Below, one piece after another: positions 7,901 to 14,443 of a stretch of 24,257 bases of DNA. This stretch comes from Deinococcus malanensis (GTDB lineage Bacteria; Deinococcota; Deinococci; Deinococcales; Deinococcaceae), in the NCBI RefSeq assembly GCF_014647655.1, contig NZ_BMPP01000029.1:1-24257 (forward strand), written 5' to 3'. The translations under genes and the position numbers were made by a program. The notes under the pieces are model-generated. The model was given only the letters and a program-made list of their open reading frames with translations. It did no database searches and was not told where the DNA came from. Each line of letters begins with the position of its first letter. Within the stretch, counting starts at the first letter, position 1.

Positions 7901-7956
7901 CGTGCAGCCGTTGCCAGAGAGAGTACAGGCCCCTCTTTTCTCGTCAACGCCACGCA

Positions 7957-7962
7957 TATACT
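7957..7962 (+). promoter_or_regulatory. Candidate -10 box of the flavin oxidoreductase gene
   Basis: TATACT followed by five bases and the GTG at 7968, the leaderless layout. It decides the start chosen for the gene, since no Shine-Dalgarno sequence is present. Confidence 0.45.
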
Positions 7963-7967
7963 GCTGT

Positions 7968-8510
7968 GTGCGTCACTACCTGTTTCTCATCGCAAGTGCC
8001 CGGCACGGGGGCAACACTGAGCAACTTGCCCGGCAGGCCGCTCAGGGCATTCCCGATCAGATGGACACCACGTGGCTTCGCCTCCGGGACTATCCGCTCC
8101 AACCCTTTGAGGACTGGCGGCACACCACGGGTGTCTACCCACAACCGGAAGGGCATGCCAGGACGCTTCTGGATGCAACAATGGCGGCGTCAGACATCGT
8201 GTTTGTCGCCCCGGTCTACTGGTACAGCGTTCCCACAGACTTGAAACGGTACCTGGATGAATGGAGTGCCTGGCTGCGCGTTCCCGACCTAGGATTCAGG
8301 CAAGGGATGCACAGCAAGCGCTTCTGGACAATTGCCACGAGCGCTGGTACCCCTGAACAAGCCCGACCGATGCTCGAGTCCATTCGCCTGTGTGTCAGCT
8401 ATTTCGGAGCACCGTTTATGGGCGAACTGCTTGGGAACGGGAGCAAACCTGGTGATTCGCTGAATGACCCAGTCGTGAGAGACGCCGCCCAGCGCTTCTT
8501 TCATCAGTGA
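7968..8510 (+). CDS. NAD(P)H-dependent FMN reductase-like flavodoxin-fold protein, 180 aa
   Basis: Flavodoxin-fold oxidoreductase of the NADPH-dependent FMN reductase/NAD(P)H quinone reductase group, presumably cytoplasmic. Strand 1 and the phosphate-binding loop are H-Y-L-F-L-I-A-S-A-R-H-G-G-N-T-E-Q-L (residues 3-20), where S-x-R-x-x-N-T binds the FMN phosphate. The second flavin-binding loop is V-A-P-V-Y-W-Y-S-V-P-T-D-L-K-R-Y-L-D (80-97), followed by a strand T-I-A-T-S-A-G-T. An in-frame GTG at 7902 would add 22 residues of poor character, so the GTG at 7968 six bases after TATACT is preferred. The gene stands alone; substrate unknown. Confidence 0.8.
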   Translation: MRHYLFLIASARHGGNTEQLARQAAQGIPDQMDTTWLRLRDYPLQPFEDWRHTTGVYPQPEGHARTLLDATMAASDIVFVAPVYWYSVPTDLKRYLDEWSAWLRVPDLGFRQGMHSKRFWTIATSAGTPEQARPMLESIRLCVSYFGAPFMGELLGNGSKPGDSLNDPVVRDAAQRFFHQ

Positions 8511-8936
8511 CAGCTGTTTGACCGGCTTCTGCGCTTGCTGGACTGATTGTTGTCGCTGAGTACTCTCAGCCACAATCAACCCACGAGAGCATCAAGGATG
8601 TGGTCCTTGAGTAACTCCTTTTCTCGGAATTGTGGCGCCTGCGCGGGTTTCCAGCCTCCATCCTACCGAGTTGCAGTCCACTACCGAGTTGCACTCCAAT
8701 GCGTTGGATCTTTAAACACTCGCGGCATTATGGCGGGTCTGTGAGGGCGCCGGGAAGCGTTCGAACTGCTGTGTGGTGATTACGCCGAGTGGTACCTGCC
8801 GCTCGCCAGCTTCAGTCCTACCCAGAAGCACGTTGAAGCCACCGTGATCCCAGAACTGCTGGCATAAGCCGAGCAGAGGTTCACTCCTCTCTAAGTCCTC
8901 TACAAAGGGAGTCTTCTACCGCCGGGGCAGTCAGAT
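8511..8936. other. Intergenic region with a tandem repeat and a C-terminal gene scrap
   Basis: No complete gene. Bases 8553-8566 (CTGAG TACT CTCAG) form a small hairpin after the oxidoreductase. Bases 8745-8867 on the plus strand read R-R-E-A-F-E-L-L-C-G-D-Y-A-E-W-Y-L-P, then L-A-S-F-S-P-T-Q-K-H-V-E, ending in TAA. This looks like the last 40 residues of a lost gene, but no start precedes it and no family is recognised. Confidence 0.4.
8663..8698. repeat. Tandem 18-bp direct repeat, two copies
   Basis: CTACCGAGTTGCAGTCCA is followed directly by CTACCGAGTTGCACTCCA, differing at one base. It sits in non-coding DNA. It could be slippage, or a paired binding site. Confidence 0.6.
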
Positions 8937-9416
8937 TCATAAACCAGGAATAGGTACGGCAACAGGACGGATGGTCTGTCCTTGCTGCTGAGCAGTATTC
9001 AGTAATGTGGTCGCGCTGCGGTTCAGTTGCTGAATGCCCTGTTCATTGAAGCGGCCGTTTTTCAGGTCGTCGCCCACAGCAGTGAGTGACTTGCTGAAGT
9101 TGGGGAGCAGGGCCCCGATTCTCTTAAGAAAGGGATCCTGAGTATTTCTGGTCATCTTGATGGCGGAATTGACCTGATAGCCAGCAAACAGAAGGGCAGC
9201 GCCTGCTTTAACGATATTCGTTCTCTGGTTTGGTGCGCCCACTTTGAACTCGTACTGTCGATATGGTTTCCAGACCCAGGTGTTGAAAGCGTAGTACGCT
9301 GCCCCTAGGTGGAAAACAAACTTCGCTTTCTCGAGCGCGGTTGCTTGTGCTCCCTGAAGTGGGGCAGTGATAACGAGAGTGGCAGCCAACACAATAGCCG
9401 GGCGGATTTGTAACAT
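8937..9416 (-). CDS. Putative secreted hypothetical protein, 159 aa
   Basis: No family is recognised. The chosen start (ATG at 9416) gives a good signal peptide, M-L-Q-I-R-P-A-I-V-L-A-A-T-L-V-I-T-A-P-L, with a likely cut after G-A-Q-A near residue 25. The mature part has a hydrophobic stretch near the middle (A-A-L-L-F-A-G-Y-Q-V) that might be a membrane segment, and a polar C-terminus rich in Q, N and T (L-N-R-S-A-T-T-L-L-N-T-A-Q-Q-Q-G-Q-T). The frame is open 44 codons further upstream, but that part is not convincing and would bury the signal peptide. No clear ribosome site or terminator. Confidence 0.6.
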   Translation of the reverse strand: MLQIRPAIVLAATLVITAPLQGAQATALEKAKFVFHLGAAYYAFNTWVWKPYRQYEFKVGAPNQRTNIVKAGAALLFAGYQVNSAIKMTRNTQDPFLKRIGALLPNFSKSLTAVGDDLKNGRFNEQGIQQLNRSATTLLNTAQQQGQTIRPVAVPIPGL

Positions 9417-9548
9417 TGGTTCAGTCTCAGTGCCCCACAAGCCCCACATGTGAAAATCGGGTACAAGCGACTTGTCGTATCTGCCGTTCTGCTTGAGCAG
9501 ATACTCATATTGAACGGGAACCAAGCGGGTCACCGGCACCAAGCACAT

Positions 9549-9805
9549 GCCTGCGCAAGCCCAGTGAAGCGGTCTAAGCCTTTAACAAAGCGCACGTGAT
9601 CAGATGACGGGTCGCGAAGGACCGGCGCAACTCCGTGTGACACCGACCGTCGCCACATTCAGGGTGTGCTTGCCCTATCCTGAAATGCCTCTGGCGGGCC
9701 CGCTAATCCTGCCCACTGAGCAAAATCCCGATAGCATTGGAGGGCAGGATGTTAGGAAGCGGACCCCAAACAGTCCGCTCTCCCTCCCGTCCCGGGTTCG
9801 GAGGC
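9549..9805. other. Intergenic stretch, nothing recognised
   Basis: About 260 bases between the start side of the secreted protein's frame and the hydrolase relic. A frame is open on the plus strand from 9604, but it runs through the relic in the wrong phase and has no family character. Confidence 0.35.
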
Positions 9806-9997
9806 GACTTGCCAGCAACGACCGGGCTCGCCTGACGTCAGGTGGAGAGGCAGGGGTGGGACGCCATGACCCGGTTGTCCTCGCGGGGACGAATGAGCGT
9901 GGAGGGGTGTGACCACGCCATTCCGCAGGAGCGGCCGGATGTCATTGCACACGCCGTCGGGCGCGTTGTTGAGGCGGTTGCGCCGACCAACAACTGA
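9806..9997 (+). pseudogene. C-terminal relic of an alpha/beta hydrolase
   Basis: This stretch reads D-L-P-A-T-T-G-L-A, stop (TGA 9833), R-Q-V-E-R-Q-G-W-D-A-M, then R-L-S-S-R-G-R-M, E-G-C-D-H-A-I-P-Q-E-R-P-D-V and R-V-V-E-A-V before a final TGA. It aligns along its whole length with the last 65 residues of the intact hydrolase at 21049-21927. The differences are a TGG to TGA nonsense change, one missing codon (V in M-T-V-V-E-G) and scattered substitutions. The catalytic-histidine segment G-H-A-L-P-Q-E-R-P is D-H-A-I-P-Q-E-R-P here. Nothing upstream of D-L-P matches, so this is a truncated paralogue. Confidence 0.75.
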
Positions 9998-10030
9998 TTG
10001 CACGGGTGTGGGCATTGCGGCAGGCTGAAC

Positions 10031-10036
10031 TATAAT
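10031..10036 (+). promoter_or_regulatory. Consensus -10 box TATAAT
   Basis: A perfect TATAAT in GC-rich DNA, about 50 bases before the frame starting at 10089. No -35 box at the right distance, so weak evidence only. Confidence 0.25.
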
Positions 10037-10088
10037 TTTCACGGCCGCCCGACAACTTACCGAGCACCACACGGACCGGACGTTAGCG

Positions 10089-10370
10089 GTGCAGGACGTG
10101 ATCGGTGTCATGCGGGCGCAAGGGACGCCGCATCTGGACCTCATGATCGGCCGGCATATGAGTCCGTTCAATTACGTCAATGCAGCGGGGTATCAGGCAG
10201 GCATCTACTCGGATCTGGAGGGGGTGGCGCAGGGGCGGTACCGGTTGTTGTCTGCTGGCCTGAAGGAGAAGCGTTGCTGCATGGGATGCAGGAGTGGACT
10301 GCTCTCACTCTGTCCGCCTGGGCAGAGGAGTCACCTGTGGCTCACCATCAATGGTGCACTGGAGGGGTGA
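10089..10370 (+). CDS. Doubtful hypothetical protein, possibly frameshifted
   Basis: GTG 10089 (or ATG 10116) opens a frame with good codon character up to about 10255: V-I-G-V-M-R-A-Q-G-T-P-H-L-D-L-M-I-G-R-H and later G-I-Y-S-D-L-E-G-V-A-Q-G-R-Y-R-L-L-S-A. After that the frame becomes cysteine-rich and odd, while the neighbouring frame reads P-E-G-E-A-L-L-H-G-M-Q-E-W-T-A-L-T-L-S-A-W-A-E-E, so a one-base shift near 10258 may have split one gene. Its 3' part lies opposite the ribbon-helix-helix relic, so not all of this can be coding. No family is recognised. Confidence 0.25.
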   Translation: MQDVIGVMRAQGTPHLDLMIGRHMSPFNYVNAAGYQAGIYSDLEGVAQGRYRLLSAGLKEKRCCMGCRSGLLSLCPPGQRSHLWLTINGALEG

Positions 10371-10502
10371 ACTCTTACCAATGGCATCCAAGTGCTTCCG
10401 GAAGGCCTGCTCAATCAGATCGTAGATGCTGGTGTACGTTCGGCTTGCCAGCAGCTTGGCAAGAAGTTGATGCGCTTGCTGATTGACATACAGAGGAGTA
10501 CG
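10305..10502 (-). pseudogene. Ribbon-helix-helix (antitoxin-like) relic without a start codon
   Basis: On the minus strand, right after a TAG (10505-10503), 65 codons read R-T-P-L-Y-V-N-Q-Q-A-H-Q-L-L-A-K-L-L-A-S, then R-T-Y-T-S-I-Y-D-L-I-E-Q-A-F-R-K-H-L-D. The pattern of a short strand (T-P-L-Y-V), a helix, a loop and a second helix (T-S-I-Y-D-L-I-E-Q-A-F) is that of RHH DNA-binding proteins or antitoxins. No ATG, GTG or TTG lies early in the frame, and the TAG stands where an initial codon such as AAG would be, so the gene has probably lost its start. No toxin gene is seen next to it. Confidence 0.45.
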
Positions 10503-10512
10503 CTAGGGCAAT

Positions 10513-10533
10513 AGTAAATAAAGTTTCTTAACT
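10513..10533. promoter_or_regulatory. Candidate ROK operator, near-palindrome of 21 bp
   Basis: AT-rich imperfect palindrome centred at 10523, in which 8 of 10 base pairs are symmetric (AGTAAATAAA, central G, then TTTCTTAACT). It ends eight bases before the start of the ROK gene and overlaps a TAAAGT that could be its -10 (10519-10524). AT-rich palindromes are typical ROK repressor targets, so autoregulation is likely. Confidence 0.55.
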
Positions 10534-10540
10534 GAGGTCC

Positions 10541-11557
10541 ATGATGAGTCAGCCCCAGCGCCTCCGGCGCCTGAACCGCCGTCAGATTCTCACTACGCTG
10601 TTCGATCACGACCAGCTGACTCGTCCCCAACTGGCAGCCCTCACTGGCCTGTCCAAAGTCACCGTGAACGCTGTCGTGCAGGACCTCATTGAACAGAACG
10701 TTGTGCATCTGGTTACTGGAACCAGCCACACCACCGGCCGAGTTCCCCAGGCTGTAGAGCTCCATCCGTGCCTGGGAACCGTCCTGGCCATCGACCTGCA
10801 GCCTGAGTTTCTCAATGCTCATGTTCTCGGCCTGGCGCTCCATCCGCCCCGGAGTGAGCAGGCTCGGCTTTCCATAGAAAACCCAAACGAACAAGCAGCT
10901 GGGCTTATCGAGACGGTACACCGTTCGGCCCCCTTCGGTCCGTTGAGGGCTGTGCTGATCGGACTTCCCGCCCCGGTTGATCACGCAGGTCAAGTGGGCG
11001 AACCCAACGCGCTGGCCGCGTTCGACGTATGCGCGTTAAATGCTGCCACAAAGAAACTTGGCGTGTCTGTCCGGTATGAGAACGACGCCAATCTTGTGAC
11101 CCTTTCCCTACAGGACCGTTATCCGGAGTTCACGCATCTTGCCGCACTTATCGAACGGCCGAGCGGAACAGGTATGGGTTTAATTTTGGGAGGGCATCTG
11201 TATCGAGGCGTTCATGGACGCGCTGGAGAACTGGGCCGATCTCCGTGGCCTACGCGGTACACCCAGGCGCGGGAGCCTCTGGAGCAGCTGCCCTGGGCGG
11301 CCCGGCTGGACGCCATTGCCTATACCCTCGCGGCGCTCAGCCACACCCTGGATCTCGAACATATAGTCCTGGGTCTGCAACCCGAGCGCCTTTGCCAGCT
11401 GCATGAGCGGCTCCCTGATCTGCTGGCACCTTCCGTGACTGTTGCGACGGAGACCGATGTCCCCCGGTCGGCCCTGCACGGCGCAGGTCTGTGCGCCCTC
11501 AGACACGCCAGGGAACTTGTTCTCAGCGGCGGCTTCCGAGAGACTCATGTGGCATAA
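10541..11557 (+). CDS. ROK-family transcriptional repressor, 338 aa
   Basis: Sugar-responsive repressor of the NagC/Mlc/XylR type, here the probable regulator of the following catabolic cluster. Residues 10-58 form a winged helix-turn-helix (R-R-Q-I-L-T-T-L-F-D; L-T-R-P-Q-L-A-A-L-T-G-L-S-K-V-T-V). The ROK sugar-kinase-like domain follows, with E-N-D-A-N at 180-184, G-T-G-M-G-L-I-L-G-G at 209-218 and H-G-R-A-G-E-L-G at 225-232. The cysteine zinc motif (C-x-C-G-x-x-G-C) normally found after G-E-L-G is missing, and the C-terminal part is shorter than usual. ATG 10541 is chosen because GAGG stands at 10534-10537; a second ATG follows at once. Its end overlaps the lyase start by 11 bases. Confidence 0.9.
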   Translation: MMSQPQRLRRLNRRQILTTLFDHDQLTRPQLAALTGLSKVTVNAVVQDLIEQNVVHLVTGTSHTTGRVPQAVELHPCLGTVLAIDLQPEFLNAHVLGLALHPPRSEQARLSIENPNEQAAGLIETVHRSAPFGPLRAVLIGLPAPVDHAGQVGEPNALAAFDVCALNAATKKLGVSVRYENDANLVTLSLQDRYPEFTHLAALIERPSGTGMGLILGGHLYRGVHGRAGELGRSPWPTRYTQAREPLEQLPWAARLDAIAYTLAALSHTLDLEHIVLGLQPERLCQLHERLPDLLAPSVTVATETDVPRSALHGAGLCALRHARELVLSGGFRETHVA

Positions 11558-12956
11558 CACCTACCAGCAGGCGGTATTGCAGCCGGATTATGTCTACGCC
11601 AGCGAGCATCTTCTGCCGCACCTGTTCGATGCCCTGACGGCCCACGCCCTGATGCTGAGCAACTGCGATGTCGAGCATGCCCGGGAAGCCGCAGATCACC
11701 TGCGTGAACTGAGGCGGCAGCCTTTCCCTCCCTACGACCCGCGGATCGAGGACGTGTTCTTCACACTCGACCAGGCCGTTACTGAACGCGACCCTGCAGC
11801 GGCTGGTGCCATGCGCACCGCGCTGTCGCGCAACGACCTCGACATGACGATCTACCGTTTGAGCGCGCGCATGCGCCTCATGCGTGCCATCTCCCGGATC
11901 CTGACCCTGCGCCAGACCATCCTGACGCTGGCCGAACGGGAAGTGGAAACCATCATCGTGGCCTACACGCACCACCAGCCGGCGCAGCCCACCACCTTCG
12001 CCCACTACCTGGCAGCCGTGGAGAATAACCTCGCCCGGGATACCGAACGCATGTTCGGCGCCCTCAGCCGCCTGAACCTCAGTCCGATGGGTGCCGTCGC
12101 TCTGGGCGGAACAAGCTTCCCGATCAACCGCACCATGACGGCCGATCTGCTGGCGTTCGACCGGCCAATCGAGAACACCTACGACGCGGTCAGCGCCAGT
12201 GACTGGCAGGTAGAACTGGCCAGCATCATCACGGTCACCTCCACCACCCTGTCGAGGGTGCTGTACGACCTGCTGTTCTGGGCGTCGCAGGGACTGATCG
12301 TGTTGCCGGACGGCCTGGTGCAGGGCAGCAGCGTCATGCCTCAGAAACGCAACCCGGTCGCGCTGGAACACGCCCGCACAAAGTTCAGTAAGGCTATCGG
12401 CATGACACAGAGCATCATCCTGAGCAGCCACAATGTCCCATTCGGAGATATCAACGATCCTGGGCCGGATATGCAACCTTCCCTGCACAGCATGTGGCAG
12501 GAATTCCGTGAAGGTATGGAGCTGATGACCGTCTCACTCGCCAACCCCCAGCTCAACCGCGAACTCTGGCTCCTGGAAGCTCAGCATGGTGAATCGGCAG
12601 TCACCGAACTCGCTGACGCCATCACACGTCGGTCCGGGAATGGATTCCGGGACGCCCACGCCCGCATCAAACGCCTGCTCTCGGACCTGCATGTGCAGGA
12701 CCGGCCGCTGTATACCGTAACGGTCAACGATCTGAAAACGCATGGCATCGACCTGAGTGAGGCGGACCTCCGCAGCGCCTTGGACCCTGCCGACTTTATT
12801 GCCCGGCGCACCACTCTGGGCGGCCCCGCTCCCCAGGTGATGCGCGAGGAACTGCGGCAAGCCCAGGACCGTCTGGAACAGGACACCGCAGTTCATGCAG
12901 GAGCTACGGAACGGTTTATCAACGCGCGCATTTACCTAGAAGGAGGAGAAAAATGA
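11547..12956 (+). CDS. Argininosuccinate-lyase-superfamily enzyme, 469 aa
   Basis: Fumarase/aspartase-superfamily lyase of the ArgH branch; such enzymes eliminate fumarate from succinyl conjugates. Motifs are S-R-N-D (94-97), Y-T-H-H-Q-P-A-Q-P (140-148, with the T-H pair of the active site), G-G-T-S-F-P-I-N-R (187-195), D-A-V-S-A-S-D-W (213-220), and the flexible catalytic loop G-S-S-V-M-P-Q-K-R-N-P (260-270). Length is that of ArgH. Against it being ordinary ArgH, the usual D-I-H-x-x-I-E is D-V-F-F-T-L-D here, D-A-V-S-D-R-D-F has lost its arginine, and it sits in a sugar-uptake operon rather than with arginine genes. ATG 11547 overlaps the ROK gene and removes an in-frame extension that is only ROK sequence in another phase. 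Substrate unknown. Confidence 0.85.
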   Translation: MWHNTYQQAVLQPDYVYASEHLLPHLFDALTAHALMLSNCDVEHAREAADHLRELRRQPFPPYDPRIEDVFFTLDQAVTERDPAAAGAMRTALSRNDLDMTIYRLSARMRLMRAISRILTLRQTILTLAEREVETIIVAYTHHQPAQPTTFAHYLAAVENNLARDTERMFGALSRLNLSPMGAVALGGTSFPINRTMTADLLAFDRPIENTYDAVSASDWQVELASIITVTSTTLSRVLYDLLFWASQGLIVLPDGLVQGSSVMPQKRNPVALEHARTKFSKAIGMTQSIILSSHNVPFGDINDPGPDMQPSLHSMWQEFREGMELMTVSLANPQLNRELWLLEAQHGESAVTELADAITRRSGNGFRDAHARIKRLLSDLHVQDRPLYTVTVNDLKTHGIDLSEADLRSALDPADFIARRTTLGGPAPQVMREELRQAQDRLEQDTAVHAGATERFINARIYLEGGEK

Positions 12957-13024
12957 ACGACGGCACATCCGCAGTCTTCTTCCGTCCTGAACCCGTCAGG
13001 CTAGCCCGCCAGAGTCGCCCATGA
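12953..13024 (+). CDS. Micro-ORF of 23 codons with a strong ribosome site
   Basis: ATG 12953 overlaps the lyase stop (ATGA) and is preceded by AAGGAGGAG at a good distance, the strongest Shine-Dalgarno I saw in the cluster. The peptide begins M-N-D-G-T-S-A-V-F-F-R-P and ends R-Q-S-R-P at TGA 13022. That stop again overlaps an ATG (13021), opening a second small frame of 33 codons to 13122. No family. It could be a leader peptide, a remnant of a gene between lyase and binding protein, or a small protein in its own right. Confidence 0.35.
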   Translation: MNDGTSAVFFRPEPVRLARQSRP

Positions 13025-13025
13025 C

Positions 13026-13093
13026 CCTGAGGCGTCCCACACGACGGGACCTCAGTGGCTTCGACCGGACGGCAACCGGTAGCACTGTGCCGG
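13026..13093 (+). promoter_or_regulatory. Intercistronic hairpins before the binding-protein gene
   Basis: CTGAG GC GTCCC, loop, GGGAC CTCAG (13027-13052) forms a bulged stem, and ACCGG ... CCGGT (13074-13093) a second. They lie between the lyase and the ABC binding protein and could stabilise or attenuate the downstream message. No T run follows. Confidence 0.3.
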
Positions 13094-13143
13094 TGTTCAG
13101 GCGTGCTTCTCAAGGACCGTGAAGCTCGTGCCTCACGCGCGTC

Positions 13144-13153
13144 CCGTTAACGG
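13144..13153. promoter_or_regulatory. Short palindrome CCGTTAACGG before the binding-protein gene
   Basis: A perfect 10-bp palindrome about 50 bases upstream of the binding-protein gene. It does not match the candidate ROK operator. Possible operator, weak evidence. Confidence 0.2.
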
Positions 13154-13201
13154 TCAGACCATCCCTTGTTTACCCGCTTCATCCCTTTTAAAGGAGATCC
13201 G

Positions 13202-14443
13202 ATGAAAAAGCTGCTTACGCTCGCCCTTGCCCTGAGTGTCACGGCCTCTGCCGCGCCCGTTACCCTGACGTACTGGCAGTATGACTTTGCCAGCAAGGTC
13301 AGCACCATGAACGAGCTGATCAAGAAGTTCGAAGCGCAGAATCCGGACATCAAAATCAAGCAGGAAACCTTTCCCTACGACGCCTACAATCAGAAAGTTG
13401 CCTCCAGCGTGCCCGCCGGACAGGGGCCAGACGTGGTGAACCTGTTTTACGGCTGGCTCCCGCAATACGTAGACAGCGGGTACCTCCAGCCCCTCCCGGA
13501 GAAGGAATTCCCCACCCGGAGTATCGAGAGCACCTACGTTCCTATGATCAAGACGAGCAAGATGAACGGCAGGTACTACGCGCTGCCGACTTCGGTGCGG
13601 ACCCTGGCGGTTTTTTACAACAAAGACCTTCTCAAGGCCTCAGGAGTGCTGACTCCCCCGCGCACCTGGGAAGACTTTATTGCCGCGTCGAAAAAGATCG
13701 TGAAAGGCTCACCGCCACGCTTCACCCAGCTGGGATTCGGGATTCAGCCTGACGGACAGGACTTCCACATGGTGCGGGAAGTGCTTGTCCGGCAGTTCGG
13801 CGGAACGCCGTACAGTGACGGCGGGAAGAACGTGAACTACGACAGCCCGGCCGGCCTGAAAGCGATGACCTTCTACACGGAGCTGTTTACCAAGCACAAG
13901 CTCGGAACGCCCAACTTTTTTCCCGGCAACAACAGCTACCGCGACGCGTTTATTGCCGGGAAGGTCGGCATGATCATCGATGGGTCGTTCGCTGTGGCCA
14001 CGATCAGCAAGGGTGCCAAGTTCAACTGGGGCGTGATGCCGCTGCCAACCTTCAAGAACAGCAATGTGCGCGGGAACTTCGGCTCGTACTGGGTGAACGG
14101 CATTACCAAGAACGCCAAGGGAGAGAAACTCGAGGCGGCCGTGAAGTTCATCAAGTTCCTGACCAGCGCAGAAACGCAGCAGACCTGGCTGCGCAGCGTC
14201 GGTGAGATTCCCGCCAGCAAGAAGCTGGTGAACGACCCGGCGCTTCGCAAGGACCCGGTGTACGGGCCCTTCGTTTACGCGCTGCCCTTTGCTTCCTCGA
14301 CCCTGTTCGTCGATGAGGCGGGCCAGCGCAAGGCCTGGGTCGATGCCATCAATACAGTGCTGTTGCAGGGTGGCACGCCTGCCAACGCCGTGAAGAGGGC
14401 AGCCGCAGAAGAACAGAAGATCCTGGATGGACATTACAAGTAA
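13202..14443 (+). CDS. ABC sugar transporter, periplasmic binding protein (CUT1), 413 aa
   Basis: Family 1 extracellular solute-binding protein that delivers the substrate to the two permeases that follow. A signal peptide M-K-K-L-L-T-L-A-L-A-L-S-V-T-A-S-A-A-P (1-19) has no lipobox cysteine. The mature protein opens with V-T-L-T-Y-W-Q-Y-D and continues L-I-K-K-F-E-A-Q-N-P-D-I-K-I, the standard opening of the family; G-P-D-V-V-N-L-F-Y-G-W and L-A-V-F-Y-N-K-D-L-L follow. Length is typical. ATG 13202 has AAAGGAGA just upstream, so the in-frame extension to 13166 is rejected. The end overlaps the first permease by 17 bases. The 245-base gap before it, unlike the rest of the operon, leaves room for its own promoter or RNA processing. 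Confidence 0.93.
   Translation: MKKLLTLALALSVTASAAPVTLTYWQYDFASKVSTMNELIKKFEAQNPDIKIKQETFPYDAYNQKVASSVPAGQGPDVVNLFYGWLPQYVDSGYLQPLPEKEFPTRSIESTYVPMIKTSKMNGRYYALPTSVRTLAVFYNKDLLKASGVLTPPRTWEDFIAASKKIVKGSPPRFTQLGFGIQPDGQDFHMVREVLVRQFGGTPYSDGGKNVNYDSPAGLKAMTFYTELFTKHKLGTPNFFPGNNSYRDAFIAGKVGMIIDGSFAVATISKGAKFNWGVMPLPTFKNSNVRGNFGSYWVNGITKNAKGEKLEAAVKFIKFLTSAETQQTWLRSVGEIPASKKLVNDPALRKDPVYGPFVYALPFASSTLFVDEAGQRKAWVDAINTVLLQGGTPANAVKRAAAEEQKILDGHYK

Noticed and set aside
7439..8020. 193-codon plus-strand frame before the oxidoreductase
   Set aside because: Runs through a perfect 34-base hairpin and into the oxidoreductase in another phase; no family or ribosome site.
9604..9912. 102-codon plus-strand frame as a gene
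   Set aside because: It overlaps the hydrolase relic in a different phase, and that relic explains the apparent coding character.
10483..10488. Perfect TTGACA considered as a -35 for the ROK gene
   Set aside because: No TANNNT lies 16-18 bases downstream; the nearest plausible -10 is about 30 bases away.
11523..12488. 321-codon minus-strand frame opposite the lyase
   Set aside because: H/G/R-rich shadow of a gene with all lyase motifs.
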